Shown: in pieces, positions 16,433 to 25,781 of the stretch
Layout of the letters: each line of letters starts with the position of its first letter
How positions within the stretch are numbered: position 1 is the stretch's first letter
Source of the DNA: Fuerstiella sp.
GTDB lineage: Bacteria; Planctomycetota; Planctomycetia; Planctomycetales; Planctomycetaceae
Length of the DNA stretch: 44,379 nucleotides
Reading direction: 5' to 3'
Assembly (NCBI GenBank): GCA_022843805.1
Contig: JALHMY010000084.1
Location: forward strand, 1 to 44,379
The notes under the pieces: generated by a model
The model's database searches: none
Seen by the model: only the letters and a program-made list of their open reading frames with translations
Told to the model about the DNA's origin: nothing
Program-made: the position numbers and the translations under genes

Positions 16433-17500
16433 GTGGCAAGGCAACGTCCGGGAATAGAAGATGAGACTTTGATGTTGGAGACAACAGTCAGCGAACGTTC
16501 TGCGGATGGTGTTTGTTCGAAGCGGGGGCGACGGCAGAATGCCCTGCTCGGCCGACTGGCTGTGGTGGTGAGCTGCCTGGGAATTCTTTTACTGGGATTA
16601 CTTTTCCCGTTTCCCGTGAATGGTCGTGTCTGGAGCAATGCGTTTGACCTTGGCCATGCACCCGCATTTTTTCTGATTTACGTGATAGTTGCTGCGATCC
16701 TTGACCCTCGATGTCTGGGGTTATCTGAGAAACATGTGATCCTGGTGCCCCTGGGATGGCGGAAACTGACGCTGCTGGCCATAACACTTCTGGGAGGAGG
16801 AGTTACTGGCGAATTACTTCAGCATCTGTCGGGACGGCAACCATCCGTGGGAGATGTGGCAGCCAATGGAGCTGGAATTTTAGCCGGATTTCTTTGCGTT
16901 ATCGCATTTCGGCTTCGACGATCGTTGCGCAATCTGATGCTGACCATTGCCTCCGGGACACTTCTCGCAATCAGTTTGCCGCCGATCCTGCAGATTTGGG
17001 ACAGTTACTGGCAAGAGCGGGAGTTTCCGTTATTGAGCTCTTTCGAACGGCTGGGGGAGATGGGTCTGTGGTCTGAGATGGACTCGATGATCTCCCGATC
17101 TGAGGAATGGGCTGCAGCGGGGCGATACTCGCTCAGGATTGATTTAGTTCCTGCGATGTTTTCCGGAGTTGGAATGAACTGGCCGAATCCGGACTGGACC
17201 AAGGCAAATACTCTGCAGCTGACTTTGCACAATCCTGGGGCTCGCGCAATCAGCATGGTTCTGAAGATCTCGGATGCCGAACATGTGAACAGTGAATTCG
17301 ATCCGCTGGACAGATTTCATCAGAAATTAACGATTGCGGCGGGTGGAACAGAAACGTATTCCATCCGTCTGAAGGACGTGGAATCTTCTCCGGCGACTCG
17401 GCGTATGCACATGGATCGTATTACGCAGGTTGAACTGTACTGTGTCGATCCGGAATCCTCGGCCACTGTTTACATGGACCATCTGATTCTGTGCCCGTGA
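16433..17500 (+). CDS. VanZ-like membrane protein with a beta-rich C-terminal domain
   Basis: A 355-residue protein. Residues 38-180 are VanZ-like, with four membrane segments and the family pattern GVTGELLQHLSGRQPSVGD (E127, Q130, D141) followed by VAANGAGILAGF. Residues 200-355 form a soluble domain that begins FERLGEM, contains GRYSLRIDL, LQLTLHNP, RFHQKLTIAAGG and ends YMDHLIL; this order resembles CBM11/CIA30-type carbohydrate-binding beta-sandwiches, though that is a pattern match by eye. The VanZ part probably places the domain outside the membrane. The start is uncertain: GTG 16433 is used here, but ATG 16472 is possible. A gap of 183 nt upstream has no gene. Confidence 0.75.
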   Translation: MARQRPGIEDETLMLETTVSERSADGVCSKRGRRQNALLGRLAVVVSCLGILLLGLLFPFPVNGRVWSNAFDLGHAPAFFLIYVIVAAILDPRCLGLSEKHVILVPLGWRKLTLLAITLLGGGVTGELLQHLSGRQPSVGDVAANGAGILAGFLCVIAFRLRRSLRNLMLTIASGTLLAISLPPILQIWDSYWQEREFPLLSSFERLGEMGLWSEMDSMISRSEEWAAAGRYSLRIDLVPAMFSGVGMNWPNPDWTKANTLQLTLHNPGARAISMVLKISDAEHVNSEFDPLDRFHQKLTIAAGGTETYSIRLKDVESSPATRRMHMDRITQVELYCVDPESSATVYMDHLILCP

Positions 17501-17729
17501 CGCTGTCGGACTTCTTTGGGAATGCGGCGTCTGAGCAGTGAACTCCCCGCCATTGATCGTTCAGTCTGATACCGTGAACGGTTACCGAATTGTTTACTGT
17601 TCCGTGGTGTTGCAAGGTCTCTGCTTCACTGTTAGGGTGCACTTGGAGAAATTGATTGGCAGGTTTAAAAACTAACTGTAATCCGTAAGGCAAGTTGCTG
17701 TCGCGGGTCGCACGACAGGGGGCGCTGAG

Positions 17730-19037
17730 GTGATTGCTAAAACGACTGGACGTTTCCAACAACTCGTTTTCGTGCCTGGGCTGATTGTTCTTCTTCTGCA
17801 GTCGGGGATTGCCTTTGGCGATGACTTTGAACTGACCGCTGATTCTCAGGTTCGCTGGCTGAAGGGAAATATGCATACCCATTCACTTTGGAGTGACGGG
17901 GATGATTATCCTGAAATGATCGCATCCTGGTATAAGGACCGTGGCTATCAGTTTCTCGTATTTACGGACCACAATGTGCTGCTTCAGGGAGAACGCTGGG
18001 TCGGCATCGATCAAACCAAAGGCGGAGTCGAAGCGTTTGAAAAACTGATCGCTAAATTTCCTCCTGAATGGGTTATGACTCGCGAACAGGAAGGGAAAAA
18101 GGAGGTCCGCCTAAAGACGTTCGACGAAATTTTTGATCGCATTGCCGTTCCGCAGGAGTATTTGCTGATTCAGGGTGAAGAAGTGACTGATCGATTCCGC
18201 AACCTTCCCATCCATTTGTGTGCGACCAACACCACTGAGCTGCTGACTCCTCTTGGCGGCTCCAGTGTTGTGGAAACAATCCAGCAGAACGTTGATGCCG
18301 TGATTGCTCGCCGTGAACGCACGGGTGTTAAGACTCTCCTGCATCTGAATCATCCGAATTTCGGTTATGCGGTGACCGCTGAACAACTGATGCAGATCAA
18401 TGGCGAGCGGTTCTTTGAGGTCTATAACGGACATCCGGGAGTTCATAATTCGGGAGATGCAGAGCATGCTTCCACAGAACGCGCGTGGGATATCATCAAT
18501 ACCTGGCGGCTGTCGAAACTGGACTTGCCGCTGATGTACGGTTTGGCGACGGATGATGGTCACAACTATCACAAGGGCGAGTCGGTTGAAGGCAGTCAGC
18601 CTGGACGTGGATGGGTGATGGTGCTCGAATCGGAACTGTCTCCCGATGCGATTGTCACGGCTCTTGAAGATGCCCGTTTTTATTCCAGCAGTGGCGTTAC
18701 GCTCAGAAAGATTTCCCGAAAAGGAAATCAGCTGAAAGTCGAAGTCAGTCCGGAAGACGGAGTGACGTATCGCATTGACTTTATTGGTACTCGCAAAGGC
18801 TTTGACGACAAATCAGAACCCGCGGTTTCTGACGAAGAAAAGGCAGCCGGTCTGACTCGACGTTACAGCAGTGATGTCGGAGAGATTTTGAAATCTGTCG
18901 AGGGATCCGCTGGGACCTACGAAATCACCGGCGATGAACTGTATGTGCGGGCGCTCATTACGTCGTCTCGCCGCCATCCCAATCCTTCGGAAGCCGGAGA
19001 GTTTGAGCGAGCGTGGGTACAGCCGATCGTACCTTAA
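17730..19037 (+). CDS. Exported PHP-domain metallohydrolase-like protein
   Basis: A 435-residue protein with an N-terminal signal peptide (hydrophobic residues 12-28, cleavage likely after AFG). The PHP-type metal motif NMHTHSLWSDG (48-58, H49 and H51) and FTDHN (78-82) are present; later HLNHPNFGY and TDDGHNYH supply further candidate ligands. PHP proteins hydrolyse phosphoesters or related bonds using several metal ions; here the enzyme would act in the periplasm or outside. The C-terminal part (about 310-435) is beta-rich. The start is a GTG at 17730 after a weak GGGGGCGCTGAG site. The 229-nt gap before it shows no gene. It converges on the large cytochrome gene with only 23 nt between. 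Confidence 0.8.
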   Translation: MIAKTTGRFQQLVFVPGLIVLLLQSGIAFGDDFELTADSQVRWLKGNMHTHSLWSDGDDYPEMIASWYKDRGYQFLVFTDHNVLLQGERWVGIDQTKGGVEAFEKLIAKFPPEWVMTREQEGKKEVRLKTFDEIFDRIAVPQEYLLIQGEEVTDRFRNLPIHLCATNTTELLTPLGGSSVVETIQQNVDAVIARRERTGVKTLLHLNHPNFGYAVTAEQLMQINGERFFEVYNGHPGVHNSGDAEHASTERAWDIINTWRLSKLDLPLMYGLATDDGHNYHKGESVEGSQPGRGWVMVLESELSPDAIVTALEDARFYSSSGVTLRKISRKGNQLKVEVSPEDGVTYRIDFIGTRKGFDDKSEPAVSDEEKAAGLTRRYSSDVGEILKSVEGSAGTYEITGDELYVRALITSSRRHPNPSEAGEFERAWVQPIVP

Positions 19038-19060
19038 ACTTTGCCGGAACCGTGTGAATG

Positions 19061-22030
19061 TCATTTAGCCGCATCGGAAGGCGGTGCCTGCTGAAGGAAC
19101 GCAAACAGGTCGCGAAGCTGCTGAGGTGACAGCTGCTCAAGAATTTTTTCGGGCATCAGCGAAACGAGCGATTCCGTCATTTCCTCGATATCATTTCGAC
19201 TCAGCCGAGTGCGCTGGTTTTTTGCATCGAGCAAGGTCACTGATGCCGCGTCCTGTTCAACCAGAAGTCCCGTGTGGATGGCCCCGGTGGTTGTGGTCAC
19301 AATGTAACTCAGATACTCCAGTCGGACGACGGAGCTGGGGGCAACGATATTGGTCAGAAGAGACATCTGATCGCCTCGAACCGTGCCCGAAAGATCGGGA
19401 CCAATGGGTGTCCCTTCCCCATGCAGTTTGTGACAACTGCCACAATGTTTTGCATAGATCAGTTTGCCATCCATTGGGTTCCCGGATGCTGCGCGAAGAT
19501 CGTTGCTGAAACGGCGAACGTCGGCCAGTCTTTCTTCAGGTGTTGCCGGTTGTATGTTTCCCCAGAAACGTCGAACAAGACCGTCAATTTCTGCATTCTG
19601 AAACAATGCCAGAGGTCGCAGCTGATCCAGCGGAACGTCAGCCGGCTTGACCTGTTTTTGTTCGACGAGCTTTAGGAATGCAAGGGTCGACTGCGGACGC
19701 TGGAACAGAACATCCCGACTGCGTGATTGCATCGCCGGTGACATGGTCAGAAAATCTCTCAGAATTGCGGCTGAGATCTCTGGTTGAGCAAATCGCTGCA
19801 GCACGTCTATTGCCCCCATTCGGACGGACTCCGGCTGGCTTTCGCCAAGAAGGGGCAATACGGGCTCCACACAGTCTTCTTTTCCGTAGACCGCCAGAAT
19901 GGCCAGTCTATCCTTCAGGTCGGTGGCGGATTCCTGACCGCCAATCTTTTCCAGAAGATGGGTGTAGGTTTCGTCCAGACGAACCTGCAGCGCCAGTCGC
20001 GTGCGAAGACTGTTATCGGGGTTCTTTTTCCACGCTGTCAGGATTGTTTGTTTCAGCTGGCTGGTGGCCGGAGATAAAGAAGCTTCACCGGACCGTTCGG
20101 CCAGCCCCTGATGCAGAGCCTGCAGGACGACTTCCTGCTGCGATTCAGGTGCGGATTTAATCAGGTGCTGACAGGCATCATAGGCGTCCGGGGTGCCTTC
20201 GGACCCGTAGCGACGGACGAGTCGCAGCAGGTCGGCATGAAAGGACGGATTCTTCCAGGATTCCGGTACAGCCAGGGTCGAGAGGATCACGTCACGATCA
20301 GAGATTGTTTTTGCTTCAATTGCCCACCAGATCAGCAGGGGGACATAAGGATCCTCAGAGTCTTCGCCACGGGAAAGCATCGCATGGATGACGGGGATAC
20401 TCTGTTTTCCTGGAAGCCGTTTGGCGGTCGCCGCCAGCTGAGCGCGGACAATGACATCCGGATCGCTTGTCGCCATTTCCACCAGCATTTTCTGAACTGA
20501 TTCGGTGATTCTTCCCGTATCGCCCTGCAGCCGAACTGTCCATGAACGCACGTGCTCCGCCGGATGCCGAAGCAGGCGAACGGCCGTGTCTTCATCGATC
20601 CCACTGATTCCGTTGAGCGCCCAGAGTGCCTGTAAAGCCAGATCGTGATTATCTGTATTGAGGGCCATTTCCTTTAACAGTGGCACTGCTTCCGGATCCT
20701 GTCGCTCGGTCAGAATTCGGCGAGCTCGCTGAGTCAGCCATCCGTTTTCTGATTTCAGAAGACCGACCAGTTCTTCCGTCTTCCGACTGGACAGGTTCAG
20801 CGCTGGATTGGCTGACTTTTCGACAGCCTGATTTTGAAGGCGATAAATTCGGCCGTTGGATGTGTCCCACTGGGCATCAGGATCAGGGTGAGCTGTGCGC
20901 TGGTCATAGAAGTCTGTGACATAAACGGCACCGTCCGGCCCCAGACACAGATCCGTTGCGCCAAACCATGTGTCGTCGGATTCGACCAGCAGACCGCCGA
21001 GCACTGCCTCCACCGTGGATCCTCGAGGCTGCACTTTCCACCAGGAACAGGTGTGTGAGAGAAAGTCGCTGATCATCAGGGTGTCGTGCAGATACTCGGG
21101 AAACGACTGTCCGAGGTACATCGTGACACCTGGATTTGGCCGTCCTGTGTCTCCCTTGTGCTGCACGTATGAAAAATAGCCATACGTATACGGGTTATGC
21201 AGAGGTCCGTGTTTTCCAAAATTCTTCTCGTAGTATCCGCCCTGCACTCCATGATAAAACAGGCCGCCGTTGGAGCTGTAAAACAGCCGTCCCACGCGAT
21301 CGAAAGTCAGACCGAAAATATTTCCGCCACCTTCGCAGAAGAGTTCAAATTCGCGTGTCACCGGATGGTATCGCCAGACTCCCTGCTGAAACTCAATGCC
21401 GCGGATTCGACAGGTTGTCGTGCTGCCGTTCAGTCCATAGAGCCATCCATCAGGTCCCCATGTCAGATGGTTGGCAAGCGACTGAGAATCCTCAATCCCA
21501 AATCCATCCAGCAGGACTTCAGGATCGGTGTCCGGAATATCGTCCTGATTGCGATCGGGATAAAAAAGCAGGTACGGGGCCTGAATGACAAACACTCCTC
21601 CGAAACCAAATTCAACCCCCGTGCACAGGTTCAGTCCCGACACAAAATCGTGAAACTGATCGGCTCTTCCGTCGCCATTGGTATCTTCCATGATCGTAAT
21701 TCGGTCAGCGCCTTTCGGGCCGTGTGGCGGAGGTTCAGGTTTTCTGTCGTAGACCGTTCGCGAGTAACGATCCACGCTGATGCGTTTAAGTCCTGCCGGA
21801 TTCGGGTACTGAAGATACTGAATTGTCCACAACCGTCCGCGGTCGTCACATTTGCAAAAAATGGGCTGGCGAACTTCAGGCTCACTCGCAAATAACGTAA
21901 CTTCCAGGCCATCGGCGACCGACATTCTCCGGGCAGCCTCCGAGGGTGCATATCCCTGAGCGTGAACGGAGCTTCCGGACAGGCAGAATACGAGGATCGC
22001 AACAAGACGGCTTACATGCGTGACGTGCAT
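19061..22030 (-). CDS. PVC-type membrane-bound dehydrogenase with HEAT repeats and CxxCH cytochrome domain
   Basis: A 989-residue exported protein. The N-terminus is a signal peptide ending at VHA. A beta-propeller region of the PVC-type dehydrogenase family spans about 30-420 (GLEVTLFASEPEVRQPIFCK, GPDGWLYGLNGST, DLCLGPDGAVYVTDFYDQR). HEAT-like helical repeats fill about 440-800. A c-type cytochrome domain follows, with CGSCH at 863-867 binding heme and PIGPDLSG after it. Such proteins are abundant and nearly specific to Planctomycetes and Verrucomicrobia; they are thought to oxidise sugars or alcohols in the periplasm. It lies divergently from the CBM9-like gene, with 226 nt between. Complete as far as can be seen. 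Confidence 0.92.
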   Translation of the reverse strand: MHVTHVSRLVAILVFCLSGSSVHAQGYAPSEAARRMSVADGLEVTLFASEPEVRQPIFCKCDDRGRLWTIQYLQYPNPAGLKRISVDRYSRTVYDRKPEPPPHGPKGADRITIMEDTNGDGRADQFHDFVSGLNLCTGVEFGFGGVFVIQAPYLLFYPDRNQDDIPDTDPEVLLDGFGIEDSQSLANHLTWGPDGWLYGLNGSTTTCRIRGIEFQQGVWRYHPVTREFELFCEGGGNIFGLTFDRVGRLFYSSNGGLFYHGVQGGYYEKNFGKHGPLHNPYTYGYFSYVQHKGDTGRPNPGVTMYLGQSFPEYLHDTLMISDFLSHTCSWWKVQPRGSTVEAVLGGLLVESDDTWFGATDLCLGPDGAVYVTDFYDQRTAHPDPDAQWDTSNGRIYRLQNQAVEKSANPALNLSSRKTEELVGLLKSENGWLTQRARRILTERQDPEAVPLLKEMALNTDNHDLALQALWALNGISGIDEDTAVRLLRHPAEHVRSWTVRLQGDTGRITESVQKMLVEMATSDPDVIVRAQLAATAKRLPGKQSIPVIHAMLSRGEDSEDPYVPLLIWWAIEAKTISDRDVILSTLAVPESWKNPSFHADLLRLVRRYGSEGTPDAYDACQHLIKSAPESQQEVVLQALHQGLAERSGEASLSPATSQLKQTILTAWKKNPDNSLRTRLALQVRLDETYTHLLEKIGGQESATDLKDRLAILAVYGKEDCVEPVLPLLGESQPESVRMGAIDVLQRFAQPEISAAILRDFLTMSPAMQSRSRDVLFQRPQSTLAFLKLVEQKQVKPADVPLDQLRPLALFQNAEIDGLVRRFWGNIQPATPEERLADVRRFSNDLRAASGNPMDGKLIYAKHCGSCHKLHGEGTPIGPDLSGTVRGDQMSLLTNIVAPSSVVRLEYLSYIVTTTTGAIHTGLLVEQDAASVTLLDAKNQRTRLSRNDIEEMTESLVSLMPEKILEQLSPQQLRDLFAFLQQAPPSDAAK

Positions 22031-22256
22031 CAGGCAACTCCAGTTCAGTTCATTTCACGCTCGCCGCAATGTTCCGGCCCGAACGTGTTCAGTTATTCTG
22101 CATTCTGTCATCTCTGAAGGCTTTTGCAATTCGTCTCATTCATCTGCCGATGAATGAGAGAACCGGTGAGTTGAGCGGCGGAGTGCAGCCACCTAGATTA
22201 CGGATTCGCCGCGTAACGATCTGTTCCGGGTGCATCCAGTTCAAAGGTGAGCCGTC

Positions 22257-23072
22257 ATGTTCGAAAAGACAATGCTGGTGAAGTCATTGGCAAAGCGGGA
22301 TGTTAAGACCGCACTGATTCTGTTTACGGGCCTTGTTTACGGGGGTCTCTGTAAAGTTCCTGTTTGTGCAGAGGATCCCGTTTTTCAGCCGCCGGTCTAT
22401 GAGATCCACCGGGCCGGTCAAAAGATCGCCATTGATGGAAAACTGGATGAGGCCGCGTGGTTCGCTGCACCTGCCGTCGGCGATTTTCACTTTACCTGGT
22501 ATCGGGAGGGTGAAAAGGAGCGAACCGTGGCGAAGCTGCTTTGGGATGATGAGAATCTTTATATTGGTCATGTTTGTCAGGATGCTCACATTACGGCAGT
22601 GCATCCGGAACATGATGGCAACATACCAGCCGATGACTGTTTTGAGGTCATTTTTGCCCCCGATCCAGGAAAGCCTGAGGTCTACTTCAATATCGAATGG
22701 AATGTCATTGGCGGGTACGTCGACAACTTTCGTCCGGACGGTCCGACGAAGCCACGCGCAAAGGTCTGGGACGCAGAGGGTGTTCGCATCGCTGGCGTAT
22801 CAGCTGGTACGCCGAACGATGATGGGGACCGCGATTCCATGTGGATCGTTGAGGTGGCTGTTCCTCTAAAAAACTTTGCGAATTACATGCCCAGTATGCC
22901 TCCAAAGCCTGGCTCACACTGGAACCTGAACCTGAATCGTCATGGTGGTAAGACCAATCCGCAATACAGTCAGTGGTCAAAAGCGGATACCGCGGTCCCC
23001 AGTTTTCATACGCCTCACCGCTTTGGCCGTGCGATTTTTTCGGACAAGATCAGCCCGTTTGCGAGCGAATGA
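22257..23072 (+). CDS. Exported carbohydrate-binding family 9-like protein
   Basis: A 271-residue protein with a signal peptide (hydrophobic about 18-33, cleavage near CAE). The mature part is one CBM9-like beta-sandwich: IDGKLDEAAWFAAP (58-71), a WDDENLYIGHVCQD strand pair, DDCFEVIFAPD and a final FGRAIFSD. CBM9-like domains in planctomycetes are often annotated this way and may bind sugars or act as accessory modules for degrading enzymes. The start ATG 22257 has AAAGGTGAG upstream. It faces the large cytochrome gene across a 226-nt spacer and converges on the ceramidase-like gene with 20 nt between, so the set may belong to one export programme. Confidence 0.85.
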   Translation: MFEKTMLVKSLAKRDVKTALILFTGLVYGGLCKVPVCAEDPVFQPPVYEIHRAGQKIAIDGKLDEAAWFAAPAVGDFHFTWYREGEKERTVAKLLWDDENLYIGHVCQDAHITAVHPEHDGNIPADDCFEVIFAPDPGKPEVYFNIEWNVIGGYVDNFRPDGPTKPRAKVWDAEGVRIAGVSAGTPNDDGDRDSMWIVEVAVPLKNFANYMPSMPPKPGSHWNLNLNRHGGKTNPQYSQWSKADTAVPSFHTPHRFGRAIFSDKISPFASE

Positions 23073-23092
23073 GCAGGCCTTTAGAGAGAACG

Positions 23093-25435
23093 CTAAGGCG
23101 CAAAGAAATCAGCTGGAAGGTCGAGTGACCAGACTTCGCTGTTCAGTGGCTGGGCATGTCCGCCGCCGATCCACAGTTTGTCTTCATGCACCCATGTGGA
23201 ATGTTCGTGACGTTCCTTCCAGGTTGTATTCGATTTCAGCTGCTTCCATGAACGACCGTCTTTCGAATACCACACATCTCCCCAGTTGCGTGAAGGATGA
23301 TTCGACCAGCCACCCAGCACCCAAAGATGATCTCGCCAGGAGACAGCAGAGAACCAAAGTCGAGGCGACCATGGTGCCATTGCGGTGACCTGTTCCCAGT
23401 GAACGCCGTCTGACGAGCACCAGACATCGTTCTTTGCATGATACTCCGGCACATAGTTGCCGCCGCCCATGACCCAGATTTTTCCGTCATGGACGACCGC
23501 CTGGTGGTAGGAACGAGGTGACCAGCCTGCATTGGCTGTTTCCTGTTTCCATGATTTTCCGTCTGCCGAAGACCAGACATCATTTTTCAGGCTGCTGTTA
23601 TCGCCAAAATAGTAGTTCTCCGTACCACCGAGTACCCAAAGTCGATCTTTAAACACGACGGTTCCTGCGGCAATGCGAGCGCTCCATTCTGCCTTTGGAG
23701 TTGCCTGTTCCCATGTTTTTCCATCCACGGACGACCAGACTTCACTGCAGGCACCATGGCCTTCAAGGCGGCCGTTATACCATCCGCCCAGCATCCACAT
23801 CCGGTCCTGAAAACTGGCGGTCATGGGGAGGTCGCTGTACTTCCATGGGGCATCTGCCGTGGCCTGCTGCCAGTTTTTTCCATCCGCCGAGCTCCAGACA
23901 TCGCGTGGCGGGGCTGAATAGGAATCAAACCATCCGCCCAGGATCCACATCTGATTGCGATGGACCACTTCGCCGCTTGAATCCCGCGCTTTCCATCCGG
24001 CGTTTTCTGTCACTTTCACCCAGTCGGCAGATTTGGATTGCTTTGCTGAGTCGAGGCTGGTGACAAGGTTGTGCATTGTGGCAGCGATCCGGTCTTCAAC
24101 CTCGCCCGACCAGCGAAATGCCGGTCGACCATATTCATACAGACTGGAGCCGCCTTCGTAACCGCCCTCTTCCCACACTCTTTTGGATGGAATGTAGGCG
24201 ATCATGTCATCGGCATATCCGCAGACCCACGTGTTTGCTCCGTATTCGGTCTTGAACCGCAGAGCATAGTCAACAACGGTTTCAGCTCCCATTCCCAGCA
24301 TCAGCATGTCATCGCCCAGACGCCAGGCATGCAGGGGATATGGATAGGCAGGAAGAAATGTTTTGCCTGCATCCAGTTTTTTCAGAAGTCTTGCGGACCA
24401 CCGAGCCTTGATGGCATTTGAGTCCTGCAGCAGAGCCGTGAGTTCTTCACGCGACACAACACTCAAATAAGGAAGATCAATCATTTGAAATGCGGTTTGA
24501 AGCTTTGGACTGATTGTCTGTCCGGGGTGCTTTAATGCGGCTTCCACTCCGGCCGCCAGCTGACGTCCATAGTTTTCGCAAAGCTCAACGGTTCGTCGCG
24601 GCAGGGGGTTCTGATCACCTCCACAGGTATTGACAAACATGGCCGTTGCGCCGGGGTGACTTTTCTCCAGTTCGATCTGAGCGAATCCCGGGTAATCTCC
24701 GCACCACAGAGTAAAGCTGAGCGTGGTTGGGTGGCATGCATAGCCGAAAAGAATGGCATCCAGTTTCCCGTCGGATCGGGTGACTGTCAGTACGGGAACA
24801 TTGTGGTCGACAGGTCCCACCAAAGGTGTTCCCGCTGCGAGCAGTGCCGGAACATCTGCTTCGCGATTGTTGCGGCGATTCACGGCAAACGTGGCTGTCC
24901 CGCGATATGACTGAAGTGTTGCGGGACTCAGAGCAGATATGGCTTCTCCGATCATGGAAGACATACGAGTCACCATCAGAGCGGAATACTCGGCGATCAG
25001 GGCCTCCTGTTCGGCTTCCACCTGATAATAATCCTGCAGGTCATCACCGAGGCGCGGTCCGCAATGGTTGTGAGAAAACGTCAGCATGACCTGCGAACGT
25101 TCCAGACCGTAGTCTGCTCGAATTTTTTCAAAGACCTGATCGCTGAAGACTTTGGGAATACCCTGGAAATCGCTGGTGACAAGGACAGCTCGCTGGCCAT
25201 CTTCGGATTCGAGGGCCAGGGCTTTCATCCACAGATCATGCAGTTTGCCTTCGGGAGCCCGCTTTGAGCCATAACCTGCCAGCCACACCGAAGTCTCCGG
25301 CGTGATCACGGCTTTAGCGACGCCAGCCTTCCATTCAGCCGCACGGCAGGTCACGTCCGTCAGTGTGATGCTGAAGATTACGGAAAGCATCACAGGAAAC
25401 GCGAAAAGCAGTGCAGTTCCAGATAACGACTTCAT
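23093..25435 (-). CDS. Ceramidase-fold protein fused to a six-bladed kelch propeller
   Basis: A 780-residue exported protein. After a signal peptide (hydrophobic about 8-26) comes a neutral/alkaline ceramidase-like domain at about 35-450: WKAGVAKAVITPE, LTFSHNHCGPRLG with H122 and H124, YACHPTTLSF with H235. The catalytic serine motif of ceramidases (GDVSPN) is replaced by GGDQNP (272-277), so true ceramidase activity is doubtful. From about 480 to 775 there are six kelch-type repeats, each of the form VWSSADGKxW...ILGGW, making one propeller. The start ATG 25435 fits the signal peptide; the ribosome site is weak. A frame extending to 25639 has no support. Such fusions suggest a secreted amidase-like scaffold with a binding propeller. 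Confidence 0.85.
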   Translation of the reverse strand: MKSLSGTALLFAFPVMLSVIFSITLTDVTCRAAEWKAGVAKAVITPETSVWLAGYGSKRAPEGKLHDLWMKALALESEDGQRAVLVTSDFQGIPKVFSDQVFEKIRADYGLERSQVMLTFSHNHCGPRLGDDLQDYYQVEAEQEALIAEYSALMVTRMSSMIGEAISALSPATLQSYRGTATFAVNRRNNREADVPALLAAGTPLVGPVDHNVPVLTVTRSDGKLDAILFGYACHPTTLSFTLWCGDYPGFAQIELEKSHPGATAMFVNTCGGDQNPLPRRTVELCENYGRQLAAGVEAALKHPGQTISPKLQTAFQMIDLPYLSVVSREELTALLQDSNAIKARWSARLLKKLDAGKTFLPAYPYPLHAWRLGDDMLMLGMGAETVVDYALRFKTEYGANTWVCGYADDMIAYIPSKRVWEEGGYEGGSSLYEYGRPAFRWSGEVEDRIAATMHNLVTSLDSAKQSKSADWVKVTENAGWKARDSSGEVVHRNQMWILGGWFDSYSAPPRDVWSSADGKNWQQATADAPWKYSDLPMTASFQDRMWMLGGWYNGRLEGHGACSEVWSSVDGKTWEQATPKAEWSARIAAGTVVFKDRLWVLGGTENYYFGDNSSLKNDVWSSADGKSWKQETANAGWSPRSYHQAVVHDGKIWVMGGGNYVPEYHAKNDVWCSSDGVHWEQVTAMAPWSPRLWFSAVSWRDHLWVLGGWSNHPSRNWGDVWYSKDGRSWKQLKSNTTWKERHEHSTWVHEDKLWIGGGHAQPLNSEVWSLDLPADFFAP

Positions 25436-25781
25436 CCTGGAACTGAACGAGACGGTGGGGCCGCAGCAGACACTGAGTCGAGAGCAGATGGGCACGTGGC
25501 AGGCTCCTTGAGGGGAGATTGGAAAGTTGCAGGCGGGGAAGAGGAAACTCCGGGAAAATTCATAAACTGAAAATTCGGGAGAAGATTTCTGACAGAATCC
25601 GCATGGCAGACGTCTGTTTCGCAGCGTGCATCCTCGCATTTACGTTGAATTGGTCAATCGATTCGTGATACCACGGTTGCAGAATGTGATCGATTCAGGA
25701 TACTGTCAGATTCATGAAAAGTGGCTCCCGATTTGATCGTGGCGAGTCGGAAACGTTCAGCAGAGAGTGGAAGAATAAGCT
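25436..25781. promoter_or_regulatory. Divergent promoter region, ceramidase-like gene versus aldehyde dehydrogenase gene
   Basis: This 346-nt stretch has no gene. Both neighbours start in it and read away from each other, so both promoters should lie here. Around 25560-25700 it is AT-rich, but no promoter box pair is clear enough to name. Confidence 0.4.
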
